The position numbers and the translations under genes are program-made. The notes under the pieces were generated by a model. It saw only the letters and a program-made list of their open reading frames with translations. It made no database searches and was not told where the DNA came from. 64,000 bases of DNA from Hyphomicrobiales bacterium (GTDB lineage: Bacteria > Pseudomonadota > Alphaproteobacteria > Rhizobiales > Rhizobiaceae), in the NCBI GenBank assembly GCA_900469955.1, contig UBYX01000007.1, forward strand, positions 62,001 to 126,000, in the 5' to 3' direction. Shown piece by piece: positions 20,284-28,758 of this stretch (position 1 is the stretch's first letter; each line of letters starts with the position of its first letter).

Positions 20284-21951
20284 ATGGCAAAACAGGAAGA
20301 ACTGGTGTTTCTGCCGCTTGGCGGCGTGGGCGAGATCGGCATGAACCTCGCCCTTTACGGCTATGGTTCGCCGGAGAAACGCCAGTGGATCATGGTCGAT
20401 TGCGGGGTCACTTTCCCGGGTCTCGACCTGCCGGGTGTCGATCTGGTTCTCCCCGACATCCGCTACCTCGCCGGACAGCGCAACAACCTCAAGGCCATGA
20501 TCATCACGCATGCCCACGAGGACCATTATGGTGCGATGAACGATTTGTGGCCGGGTCTCAACGTGCCGGTCTATGCCTCCCCGTTCACGGCAGGCATGCT
20601 GGAAGCGAAGCGAAACTATGAGGGTTCCCGCGCCGATATTCCGGTCACGATCTTCAATGCGGGTGATCGCATCAGCATCGGCCCCTTCGAAATCGAGGCG
20701 GTAGGGGTTAATCATTCGATCCCTGAGCCGATGTCGCTCGTCATCCGCACGCCGCTCGGCAATGTCATACATACCGGCGACTGGAAAATCGACGCAGCGC
20801 CGACGCTCGGACCCCTGACCGATGAGCAGCGGTTCCGTCAGATTGGAGACGAGGGCGTACTGGCGCTGATGTGTGACTCCACCAATGCGATGCGCGAAGG
20901 TGTGTCGCCTTCGGAAGAGGAGGTCTCCGAGGGCTTACGCAAGGTGATCGAAGAAGCGGAAGGCCGCGTCGCAATCACCACCTTTTCATCGAATGTCGGC
21001 CGCATCCGCTCGATTGCGCAGGCCGCCGAGGCCGCAGGACGGGAGGTGCTGCTGCTCGGAAGTTCCTTGAAGCGTGTCGTTGATGTCGCCCGCGACATTG
21101 GCATAATGGACGGCCTGAAACCGTTCATCGCAGAGGATGAGTACGGTTATATTCCGCGCGACAAGATCGTTGTGATCCTTACCGGCAGCCAGGGCGAGCC
21201 GCGCGCAGCGCTTGCCAAGATCGCGCGCGACGAGATGCGGAACGTCGCTTTGTCGGCTGGAGATACCGTCGTCTTCTCGTCGCGCACCATTCCGGGCAAC
21301 GAAAAGGCCATCTTGGAAATCAAGAATGGCCTCATCGAACAGGGCGTCAAGGTGGTCACCGACTCAGACGCGCTGGTGCATGTCTCGGGTCATCCGCGCC
21401 GCAACGAACTCCTCAAGATGTACGAATGGACGCGGCCGCAGATCCTCGTGCCCGTGCATGGCGAGGCGGCGCATCTGACGGCGCAGGCCGAACTTGCGGC
21501 ATCGGCCGGCATCAGAACCATACCCCGGGTTCGCAATGGCGATATACTTCGCCTTGCGCCGGGCCCGGCTGAAGTCGTCGACGAGGCACCGCATGGCCGT
21601 ATATTCAAGGACGGCAAGCTCATCGGCGATTTTGAAGAAATGGGCATCGGCGATCGGCGCAAGCTCTCCTATGTCGGTCATGTCGCAGTGAATGTGCTTC
21701 TCGACAACCGCTACGAGTTTCTGACAGATCCCGATCTGGTCTCGTTTGGCTTGCCGGAATTCGATGACGAAGGCGAGGACATGGAGGATGCTCTCTACGA
21801 TGCCGTGCTCGGGGCCATCGAAAGCATTCCTCGTGCGCGCCGCAAGGATCTCGACCTGCTGCGCGAGGCGGTCCGTCGGGCCGTGCGCGCCGCTGCCAAC
21901 GAGGCATGGGGTAAGAAGCCGGTCGTGACGGTCTTCGTAACGCGACTTTAA
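20284..21951 (+). CDS. rnj: Ribonuclease J
   Basis: A 555-residue metallo-beta-lactamase/beta-CASP nuclease with 5'-exo and endonuclease activity in rRNA and mRNA processing. The zinc motif THAHEDH (about residues 74-80) and beta-CASP blocks (CDSTNAMREG, TTFSSNVGRI, HVSGHPRRNEL, PVHGE..H) are visible. The ATG at 20284 (MAKQEELVFLPLGG) is chosen over an upstream ATG inside birA because it matches the family start and follows an AAGAGAGAA ribosome site. Rhizobia use RNase J alongside RNase E. Confidence 0.94.
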   Translation: MAKQEELVFLPLGGVGEIGMNLALYGYGSPEKRQWIMVDCGVTFPGLDLPGVDLVLPDIRYLAGQRNNLKAMIITHAHEDHYGAMNDLWPGLNVPVYASPFTAGMLEAKRNYEGSRADIPVTIFNAGDRISIGPFEIEAVGVNHSIPEPMSLVIRTPLGNVIHTGDWKIDAAPTLGPLTDEQRFRQIGDEGVLALMCDSTNAMREGVSPSEEEVSEGLRKVIEEAEGRVAITTFSSNVGRIRSIAQAAEAAGREVLLLGSSLKRVVDVARDIGIMDGLKPFIAEDEYGYIPRDKIVVILTGSQGEPRAALAKIARDEMRNVALSAGDTVVFSSRTIPGNEKAILEIKNGLIEQGVKVVTDSDALVHVSGHPRRNELLKMYEWTRPQILVPVHGEAAHLTAQAELAASAGIRTIPRVRNGDILRLAPGPAEVVDEAPHGRIFKDGKLIGDFEEMGIGDRRKLSYVGHVAVNVLLDNRYEFLTDPDLVSFGLPEFDDEGEDMEDALYDAVLGAIESIPRARRKDLDLLREAVRRAVRAAANEAWGKKPVVTVFVTRL

Positions 21952-21976
21952 ACGCAGAGGCCGGAAGGAAGAGGTC

Positions 21977-22381
21977 ATGCTCGGACGCGTCAATCACATA
22001 GCCATCGCTGTGCCGGACCTGTCCGCTGCCACCGCGATCTATCGCGACACCTTGGGTGCGCGCGTCTCCCAGGCCCAGGTTCTTCCGGAACATGGCGTCA
22101 CGGTTGTTTTCGTGGAGCTTGAAAATACAAAGGTCGAGCTTCTCGAGCCGCTTGGCGCGGACTCGCCCATCGCTCTATTCCTGGAGAAGTACCCGGCTGG
22201 TGGCATGCACCACATCTGTTACGAAGTGGAGGATATCCTCGCTGCGCGCGACCGGCTGAAGGCAGGCGGCGCGCGTGTGCTTGGTGACGGAAACCCGAAA
22301 ACCGGGGCTCACGGAAAACCTGTCATCTTCCTGCATCCCAAGGATTTTAACGGTACGTTGGTCGAGCTCGAAGAAGTCTGA
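21977..22381 (+). CDS. mce: Methylmalonyl-CoA epimerase
   Basis: A 134-residue VOC-fold protein that interconverts (R)- and (S)-methylmalonyl-CoA in propionyl-CoA metabolism. The metal ligands expected for the family are there: His in GRVNHIAIAVPDL (about residue 7), His in MHHICYEV (about residue 78) and the glutamate in the C-terminal TLVELEEV. GAGG lies just before the ATG. It follows rnj at 25 bases and is probably in the same operon. Confidence 0.9.
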   Translation: MLGRVNHIAIAVPDLSAATAIYRDTLGARVSQAQVLPEHGVTVVFVELENTKVELLEPLGADSPIALFLEKYPAGGMHHICYEVEDILAARDRLKAGGARVLGDGNPKTGAHGKPVIFLHPKDFNGTLVELEEV

Positions 22382-22542
22382 ACCAGTCCGAAGACTGCGG
22401 AAAACCACAATCTTTTTCGCGCGTTCTGTGTCGAACCGGATTCAGGATAGCAGGCTGCGACATCCCGTCCGACGTCGTCGTTTGAGCTTCGGTAGCTTTC
22501 GTCCTATAACGCCGCCTGTTTCTTCAACCCGGAAAAGAGATC

Positions 22543-22827
22543 ATGTCCCTGCTGACGGTCGCGGCCATCTATTTCATTCTTTGGTGGACCGTGCTCTTCA
22601 TGGTCCTGCCGCTCGGCTATCGCAGCCAGCAGGAAGACGGCGAGGTGACGCTCGGAACGGTAGAGAGCGCTCCCACAAAATTCCGTGGCGGCCGTGTCGT
22701 GATACTCACAACCCTGATTTCGGCTGCGCTTTACGCTGCCTATCATCTTGCTTCGACTTGGTTGGGCTTCGGCATTACCGACATTCCGAACATCGTGCCA
22801 AACTTCGAACCGACGATCCGACCTTAG
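22543..22827 (+). CDS. DUF1467 family membrane protein
   Basis: A 94-residue protein with two predicted helices (about residues 4-26 and 51-73) and the family core WWTVLFMVLPLGYRSQQEDGEV, followed by PTKFRGGRV. Its function is unknown. DUF1467 genes sit between mce and proS in many rhizobial genomes, which fits here. A strong hairpin lies 78 bases after its stop and probably ends the transcript that began at nuo or birA. Confidence 0.85.
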   Translation: MSLLTVAAIYFILWWTVLFMVLPLGYRSQQEDGEVTLGTVESAPTKFRGGRVVILTTLISAALYAAYHLASTWLGFGITDIPNIVPNFEPTIRP

Positions 22828-22904
22828 AGCGTGTCATATTCCTGTTACGCATTGGATGCATAGCGGTCACGCTGATCGGGCGGCTCTGGCTGTAAGGCAA
22901 AAAA

Positions 22905-22928
22905 AAACAAGGCGGTTAAGCCTTGTTT
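22905..22928 (+). terminator. Terminator hairpin after DUF1467
   Basis: AAACAAGGC pairs perfectly with GCCTTGTTT across a GGTTAA loop. It is preceded by a run of A and ends in TTGTTT, so it could stop transcription in either direction; on the plus strand it closes the operon ending in DUF1467. Confidence 0.75.
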
Positions 22929-23326
22929 CTAGTTTCGCGTGATCCTTAACCGTTGCCGGGGCAGCGAACAAGCGCGCCTAAGATCTGATCCTCCCAAGAC
23001 TTGACCGCGAATTGGCAAGAATTTGAACTCCTTGCCTCTTTTGTGAGCTGAACCTAGCCCAACGGTTGGGCTTTGTCACCCGATTTTTTTGTATTTTTAA
23101 CACACTCACATAAAATTTTTCCGTTGACACAAATGTCCGCGGCTTGCCACGAAATATCCGCTTTTTCGCGATCTTCAGTGACGGCGCCGAGTCGCTGGCT
23201 TTCGCGCGATTCCCGCAGGGGCGGGTTCCCATCGTCCCCTGAAACCGCTATGTACCGGCGCGAATATCCTCAAAAATTGGCCGATTCCTCGACCGAGAAG
23301 TAGGCCCGGCAACCTCGGAAATCTCG
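22929..23326. other. Intergenic region upstream of proS with a tight inverted repeat
   Basis: No convincing gene. A perfect inverted repeat AGCCCAAC-G-GTTGGGCT lies at 23056-23072; the centre is too short for an ideal hairpin, so it may be an operator or a compact stem. A TTGACA hexamer at 23124-23129 could be a -35 element for proS, but I see no good -10 at the right distance. Confidence 0.45.
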
Positions 23327-24652
23327 ATGCGCCTTTCCCGCTATTTCATGCCCATTCTGAAGGAAAACCCCAAGGAAGCGGAAATCGTCTCCCACCGGCT
23401 GATGCTGCGTGCCGGGATGATCCGCCAGCAGAGCCAGGGTATCTATTCATGGCTGCCGCTCGGCAAGAGGGTTTTGGACAAGGTCAACGCCATCATTCGC
23501 GAGGAGCAGAACCGCGCCGGCGCGATCGAGGTTTTGATGCCGACGCTGCAATCCGCCGAACTCTGGCAGGAAAGCGGTCGCTACGATGCCTACGGCAAGG
23601 AAATGCTGCGCATCAAGGACCGCCAGGAGCGGCCGATGCTTTATGGTCCCACCAATGAGGAAATGATCACGGACATCTTTCGCTCCTACGTCAAATCCTA
23701 CAAGAATCTGCCGCTCAATCTCTACCACATCCAGTTGAAATTCCGCGACGAGATCCGTCCGCGCTTCGGCACCATGCGGTCGCGTGAATTCCTGATGAAG
23801 GATGCCTATTCCTTCGACCTGACGAAGGAATCTGCCGAACATTCCTATCGCAAGATGTTCGCCGCCTATTTGCGCACGTTTGCGCGGCTGGGGCTGCGCG
23901 CCATCCCCATGCGCGCCGATACCGGCCCGATCGGCGGCAACCTTTCCCATGAATTCATCATTCTGGCCGATACCGGCGAGTCTGAAGTATTTTCCCACAA
24001 GGATTTCGTGAATTTCGAGATCCCAAGCGCGGAAACCGATTTTGATGATGTTGCAGGCCTGCAGGCCATCTTCGACAAGTGGACGTCCGTTTATGCGGCG
24101 ACATCCGAAATGCATGACGAAGCGGCGTTTGATGCCATCCCGGAAGGTGACCGGCTTTCGGCCCGCGGCATCGAGGTTGGCCATATCTTCTATTTCGGCA
24201 CCAAATATTCCGAGCCCATGGGCGCCAAGGTGCAAGGCCCGGATGGCAAGGAACATCTTGTCCACATGGGGTCCTATGGTATCGGCCCCACCCGCCTTGT
24301 TCCCGCCATCATCGAAGCATCGCATGACGAGAACGGAATCATCTGGCCGGCATCGGTGGCTCCTTTCGACGTCGTGGTAATCAACATGAAACCGGGCGAT
24401 GAAGCCTGCGACCGCCTTTCCGAGACCGTCCATAGCGGGCTCACGACGATTGGTAAGGATGTGCTCTATGACGATACGGATGAGCGCGCCGGGACCAAGT
24501 TCGCCACTGCCGATCTGATCGGTGTGCCGTTCCAGGTGATTGTCGGCCCTCGCTCCGCCGCAAACGGCGAGGTGGAGCTTAAGGACCGCAAGACGGGCGA
24601 GCGCGAAGTGCTCACTCTCGAAGCGGCCATGAACAAGCTCGCCGGAGCCTGA
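23327..24652 (+). CDS. proS: Prolyl-tRNA synthetase
   Basis: A 441-residue class II aminoacyl-tRNA synthetase that charges tRNA-Pro. Motif 2 ([27 protein letters not shown], about residues 137-163) and the C-terminal anticodon-binding fold are clear. It is much shorter than the E. coli enzyme because it lacks the editing insertion domain; alphaproteobacteria normally have this short form, and Ala-tRNA-Pro is then cleared by a separate deacylase. It is followed by the Lol genes. Confidence 0.96.
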   Translation: MRLSRYFMPILKENPKEAEIVSHRLMLRAGMIRQQSQGIYSWLPLGKRVLDKVNAIIREEQNRAGAIEVLMPTLQSAELWQESGRYDAYGKEMLRIKDRQERPMLYGPTNEEMITDIFRSYVKSYKNLPLNLYHIQLKFRDEIRPRFGTMRSREFLMKDAYSFDLTKESAEHSYRKMFAAYLRTFARLGLRAIPMRADTGPIGGNLSHEFIILADTGESEVFSHKDFVNFEIPSAETDFDDVAGLQAIFDKWTSVYAATSEMHDEAAFDAIPEGDRLSARGIEVGHIFYFGTKYSEPMGAKVQGPDGKEHLVHMGSYGIGPTRLVPAIIEASHDENGIIWPASVAPFDVVVINMKPGDEACDRLSETVHSGLTTIGKDVLYDDTDERAGTKFATADLIGVPFQVIVGPRSAANGEVELKDRKTGEREVLTLEAAMNKLAGA

Positions 24653-24732
24653 TACGGCGATTTGCCGGAGCAGTTCCAGATTTTGTCTCTGGAACTGCGA
24701 AAGACAGAGACTGGGCAGGTTGAGGAGACGGC

Positions 24733-26040
24733 ATGGCGAGCGTCGCGACGAACGGTGAAACGGAAAAGGCGGGCCGCTCCGCCTCGGCGGGTCCTTTTTC
24801 GGCCTTCGAACGCATGGTGGCCTGGCGCTATCTCCGCTCTCGGCGGCGCGAAGCGTTCATATCAGTTATCGCTGGCTTCTCCTTCGTCGGCATCACGCTC
24901 GGTGTTGCGACGCTCATCATCGTCATGGCCGTGATGAACGGTTTCCGCACCGAACTCATATCCCGCATCCTTGGCATCAATGGCCATATGATCGTCCAGC
25001 CGATTGATGGTCCTTTGAACGATTACGCGGAACTGACCCGAAAATTTGCTGCTGTCCCAGGCGTAAAAATGGCTTTGCCCCTGGTGGAAGGTCAGACGCT
25101 GGCTTCAGGTCGCGGTGGTGCGGGGTCGGGAGCTCTGGTCCGCGGCGTTCGTCCGGAAGATCTCGAAAAGCTGACCGAGGTCGCCGGAAATGTGAAATCC
25201 GGCGACATGGTGGGGTTTGCCTCAGGGCAGGGCGTGCTTGTTGGCTCAAGGCTCGCGGCGCAGCTTGGCCTGAGTGCAGGGGATCAGATCACACTCATTT
25301 CCCCTGAGGGCGACGTGACGCCGATGGGCGTCAATCCGCGCGTGAAATCTTATCCGGTATCCGGCATCTTCGAGATCGGCATGTCGGAATACGATGCGAC
25401 GATCATCTATATGCCGCTCGAGGAATCGCAGCTCTATTTCAATGCCGATGGCATCGTGCAGTCGATCGAGCTCTTTATCGACAACCCCGACAATGTCGAT
25501 GCCTTGCGTCCGCTCGTGGAAGCGGCCGCCGGGCGGCAGATATTTGTCACCGATTGGCGCCAGCGCAATCAGACTTTCTTTTCCGCGCTTCAGGTAGAGC
25601 GGAATGTGATGTTCATGATCCTGACGCTGATTGTGCTCGTGGCAGCGCTCAATATCATCTCCGGTCTCATCATGCTGGTAAAGGACAAGGGCAGCGACAT
25701 CGCGATCCTACGCACTATGGGTGCTGGCGCCGGCGCGATCATGCGGATTTTCTTCATGACCGGAGCGGCGATCGGCATCGTCGGCACGATCGCAGGCGTG
25801 GTGTTGGGTGTCCTCGTCTGCCTCAACATCGAGTCCATCCGGCAGTTCTTTTCTTGGTTGTCAGGCACCGTGCTCTTCGATCCGGAGCTTTATTTCCTGA
25901 GCCAATTGCCGGCCGAGATGACCTTGAGTGAGACGCTGTCGGTCGTCATCATGGCACTGGCACTTTCGTTCATCGCGACGATCTTTCCTGCATGGCGGGC
26001 TTCGAAGCTCGATCCCGTCCAGGCCCTTCGGTACGAATAG
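24733..26040 (+). CDS. lolC: Lipoprotein-releasing ABC transporter permease (LolC/LolE type)
   Basis: A 435-residue inner-membrane permease that extracts outer-membrane lipoproteins for LolA. It shows the LolC/E layout: an N-terminal [20 protein letters not shown] helix (about residues 32-65), a large periplasmic domain (about 66-285) and three C-terminal helices (about 290-425), with the [17 protein letters not shown] motif after the second helix. As only one permease gene is present, it may act as a homodimer (LolF-like). The lolD gene follows 11 bases later. Confidence 0.92.
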   Translation: MASVATNGETEKAGRSASAGPFSAFERMVAWRYLRSRRREAFISVIAGFSFVGITLGVATLIIVMAVMNGFRTELISRILGINGHMIVQPIDGPLNDYAELTRKFAAVPGVKMALPLVEGQTLASGRGGAGSGALVRGVRPEDLEKLTEVAGNVKSGDMVGFASGQGVLVGSRLAAQLGLSAGDQITLISPEGDVTPMGVNPRVKSYPVSGIFEIGMSEYDATIIYMPLEESQLYFNADGIVQSIELFIDNPDNVDALRPLVEAAAGRQIFVTDWRQRNQTFFSALQVERNVMFMILTLIVLVAALNIISGLIMLVKDKGSDIAILRTMGAGAGAIMRIFFMTGAAIGIVGTIAGVVLGVLVCLNIESIRQFFSWLSGTVLFDPELYFLSQLPAEMTLSETLSVVIMALALSFIATIFPAWRASKLDPVQALRYE

Positions 26041-26051
26041 GACCCGCATCC

Positions 26052-26735
26052 TTGGCACGTAAATCCGTCCTGCAACTCTCTGGTGTCGAACGCATTTACG
26101 GCCAGGGCGAGACCACGCTTTCAATCCTCAAGGGCGCCGACTTCGAACTCAGAAGTGGAGAGACGGTCGCATTGGTTGCCCCGTCCGGTACCGGCAAGTC
26201 GACGCTGCTGCATCTTGCTGGTTTGCTTGAACATCCCGATGGCGGCGAAGTTTTTATCGACGGTCAGCCGTGCAACGGCCTGAGCGACGACGAGCGCACG
26301 GCCATCCGGCGCAGCCAGATTGGCTTCGTCTACCAGTTCCATCATCTTCTGCCTGAGTTCTCGGCCTTGGAAAACATCATGATGCCGCAGCTCATTGCGG
26401 GGCTTCCCAAGACCGAAGCCAAGGAACGCGCAAGCCAACTCCTCGACTACATGCGCATCGGCCACCGGGCCGATCATCGCCCGGCGGAGCTTTCCGGCGG
26501 CGAGCAGCAGCGCGTGGCAATTGCCCGAGCTGTCGCGAATGCGCCGCGTGTACTTCTGGCCGATGAGCCGACCGGCAATCTCGATCCGAAGACGGCATCT
26601 TATGTCTTCGAAGCCCTGGAAGCACTGGTTCGCCAATCGGGCCTTGCCGCCCTCATCGCCACCCACAATCATGACCTTGCCCAGCGCATGGACCGCCGCG
26701 TAACGATCGAGGGCGGCAAAGTCATCGAGATGTGA
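26052..26735 (+). CDS. lolD: Lipoprotein-releasing ABC transporter ATPase LolD
   Basis: A 227-residue ABC ATPase that powers lipoprotein release. Walker A is APSGTGKST (about residues 44-52), the signature is [14 protein letters not shown] (about 143-156) and Walker B is [12 protein letters not shown]. The TTG at 26052 is chosen because the protein then starts just before the first ABC strand and clear of the lolC stop; an in-frame ATG at 25992 would overlap lolC by 49 bases. Promoter and regulation are shared with lolC. Confidence 0.93.
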   Translation: MARKSVLQLSGVERIYGQGETTLSILKGADFELRSGETVALVAPSGTGKSTLLHLAGLLEHPDGGEVFIDGQPCNGLSDDERTAIRRSQIGFVYQFHHLLPEFSALENIMMPQLIAGLPKTEAKERASQLLDYMRIGHRADHRPAELSGGEQQRVAIARAVANAPRVLLADEPTGNLDPKTASYVFEALEALVRQSGLAALIATHNHDLAQRMDRRVTIEGGKVIEM

Positions 26736-26865
26736 CGAGCCTCTGGCACGACCAGCGGTCCTCCAGGTTCACTCGCCTCGCCAGACCCATCTCTTCATCG
26801 CCCCTGAACGTTCGGTGGAACAGGGACCGCAGACATGCGTTGCACCTGCCTCATGGAGGAGCCGG

Positions 26866-27684
26866 ATGCTGAAGGAAGCGAAATTCGAACGGCTGGCACG
26901 CTTTGGTTATGCTGCTCGCGGTATCGTTTATATCCTCATTGGAGGTATGGCACTGTTGACCAGTTTTGGTGGCGGGGAACCTGACACCAAATCGGCACTG
27001 CAGCTCGTCCTGGAGCAGCCGCTCGGGGCGATCTGGCTGGGACTGATCGGCGTCGGGCTGATCGGCTTCGTCTTTTGGCGTGTGGTGCAGGCAATCTTCA
27101 ATACCGACAGGCACGCCTCCGATGCCAAAGGCTACGCAGTGAGGGTCGCCCTTTTCGTCAGTGCAGCCACCTATGCCGGTCTGGCGCTCTATGCCGTGGG
27201 GCAGGCGCTGAATGTGGGGCTTGGCGGGGGCCAGTCAGGCGGCGAAAAAAGTTGGGCTGCATGGTTGATGCAACAGCCCTTCGGTCCCTATCTGGTGGGG
27301 ATGGTGGGCATTGCCATCATCGCAGCCGGAGTGGCGCAGATCGTCAAGGGAATGAAGAAAAACTACCTGAAATATTTTGGCCCCGACTGGAAACGGAGAT
27401 CCGTTCTGAACGGCATCTGCATGTACGGGCTCGTGGCTCGCGGCTTGATTTTTCTGATCCTCGGCGGCTTCTTCGGTTATGCGGCGGTTGCTGTTGACCC
27501 CGCCCAAGCAGGAAGTATGGCGGAGGCGCTCGCCTGGATACGCCAGCTGCCGTTCGGTTCCATTTTATATGCCTTGGTTGCTCTTGGCCTTTTTGCCTTC
27601 GGCGCCTATGGCCTGATCGAGGCGCGCTTCAGGAATATCGCCACGCCGGCGCTTTCTGAGGCGCGGCACGGGCTAACGGTCTGA
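26866..27684 (+). CDS. DUF1206 domain membrane protein
   Basis: A 272-residue membrane protein with about six helices arranged as three repeats. Each repeat begins with a short ARxGYxARGxVY-like element: RFGYAARGIVYILIGG near the N-terminus, LFVSAATYAGLALYAVG in the middle and CMYGLVARGLIFLILGG later. This is the DUF1206 pattern. The ATG at 26866 is preceded by GGAGGAG, which decides against an upstream start at 26815. Function is unknown. It lies between lolD and a PAP2 phosphatase, probably as a separate transcript with the latter. Confidence 0.85.
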   Translation: MLKEAKFERLARFGYAARGIVYILIGGMALLTSFGGGEPDTKSALQLVLEQPLGAIWLGLIGVGLIGFVFWRVVQAIFNTDRHASDAKGYAVRVALFVSAATYAGLALYAVGQALNVGLGGGQSGGEKSWAAWLMQQPFGPYLVGMVGIAIIAAGVAQIVKGMKKNYLKYFGPDWKRRSVLNGICMYGLVARGLIFLILGGFFGYAAVAVDPAQAGSMAEALAWIRQLPFGSILYALVALGLFAFGAYGLIEARFRNIATPALSEARHGLTV

Positions 27685-27712
27685 GGCTAACAAGAAAGAC
27701 AGAAAGGAGAAT

Positions 27713-28429
27713 ATGGTCTTCCATTCTCGGATGAGGCAGAGGATCGTCGAAAGGTTCATGACCTTCGAGCCGATCGGTCTGATGATGTTCGCATTTCTGG
27801 CGGGAGGCCTGTTCCTCTTCTTCAACCTGACAAGTGAGGTCGTTGAAGGCGATACGCGTGCGTTTGACGAGCGCATTCTGCTTGCTCTGAGGACCACGGC
27901 TGACCTGTCGACGCCAGTGGGACCCTTCTGGCTCAGCCATGCTCTCGATGACATTACCGCTCTCGGCGGCACCACCGTTCTGTCGCTGATGACTGTCATG
28001 GGAACCATTTATCTTCTCTTGGCCCGGCAGAGGGCGATAGCCATCTTTATGTTCCTGTCTATCCTCGGCGGGTGGCTGGTCAGCAATGCCTTGAAGCTTG
28101 GCGTTGCAAGGCCGAGGCCGGATATCGTTCCCCATCTGATCGAGGTCTACGATCTCAGTTTTCCAAGCGGACACGCGATGCTTTCCGCCGTCACCTATCT
28201 GACGCTTGGCGCACTTTTGTCGCGAGCGCAGCCGTACCGGTCCACGCGTATTTTCCTCATCGCGGCCGCGATATTCCTTACGCTCTTGATCGGATTCAGC
28301 CGGATTTATCTGGGTGTCCATTATCCCACGGACGTCCTGGGCGGCTGGTGCGGCGGCGCTACATGGGCCGTCGGCTGCTGGATGATCGCGCGCCGCTTTA
28401 TTTCGGCGAAACCGTCCGCAGACGCCTGA
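27713..28429 (+). CDS. PAP2-family membrane phosphatase
   Basis: A 238-residue inner-membrane phosphatase of the PAP2 superfamily, which removes phosphate from lipid phosphates or isoprenyl pyrophosphates on the periplasmic side. All three motifs are visible: KLGVARPRP (about residues 128-136), SFPSGHA (about 149-155) and SRIYLGVHYPTDVLGG (about 193-208). There are about six helices. The substrate cannot be read from sequence; undecaprenyl pyrophosphate, phosphatidate or phosphatidylglycerol phosphate are possible. AAAGGAG lies six bases before the start. Confidence 0.88.
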   Translation: MVFHSRMRQRIVERFMTFEPIGLMMFAFLAGGLFLFFNLTSEVVEGDTRAFDERILLALRTTADLSTPVGPFWLSHALDDITALGGTTVLSLMTVMGTIYLLLARQRAIAIFMFLSILGGWLVSNALKLGVARPRPDIVPHLIEVYDLSFPSGHAMLSAVTYLTLGALLSRAQPYRSTRIFLIAAAIFLTLLIGFSRIYLGVHYPTDVLGGWCGGATWAVGCWMIARRFISAKPSADA

Positions 28430-28507
28430 TCAGGCGTTCTGGTTGGAGGAGAAGGAGCCCATCTTAACCATAACGTGGAATCTCTAAATTCCTGTTTTGT
28501 TCTGCTG

Positions 28508-28542
28508 TTGACTCTCAAACAAAATGAGAACAAATTGAAAAC
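28508..28542 (+). promoter_or_regulatory. Promoter with a near-consensus LexA box
   Basis: TTGACT (28508-28513) is a good -35 hexamer. Where the -10 would fall lies GAAC-AAATTGA-AAAC (28528-28542), one base short of the alphaproteobacterial LexA consensus GAAC-N7-GAAC; a perfect box of this type precedes dinB in this same window. A flanking inverted repeat, TTTGTTCT ahead and AGAACAAA behind, brackets the -35. Confidence 0.45.
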
Positions 28543-28565
28543 ATAAAGGAACAAGGGAGACGACG

Positions 28566-28652
28566 ATGACTGACCTTCTTCGTGACATTGCCGCATTTGC
28601 TTCCATCGCAACCTTCGTGGCCAGCCTTTCCATGATCGTCATGGCAATGTGA
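28566..28652 (+). CDS. 28-residue hydrophobic membrane peptide, possibly SOS-induced
   Basis: An ATG preceded by AAGGGAG opens a 28-codon frame: a short polar start (MTDLLRD) and then one continuous hydrophobic helix to the end (IVMAM). Similar unnamed micro-membrane proteins occur in rhizobia as I remember them. The strong ribosome site and own promoter make it credible. Size, topology and the LexA-like box recall the Caulobacter SidA division inhibitor, though I cannot claim sequence homology. dnaE begins 106 bases later, so the two may share a transcript. Confidence 0.6.
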   Translation: MTDLLRDIAAFASIATFVASLSMIVMAM

Positions 28653-28758
28653 TTTCGGGGCGTATCTCCGAAAGACGTTGAGCAAGGAAATCCGAACTGG
28701 ACTCTCTGAACGCCGCACTTGAAAATGGCCCGATTCATGAAACGGGTATGGCGCGGAC

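Noticed and set aside
23056..23072. AGCCCAAC-G-GTTGGGCT as a terminator
   Set aside because: The loop is too short and there is no T-run directly after it; left as an unassigned inverted repeat.
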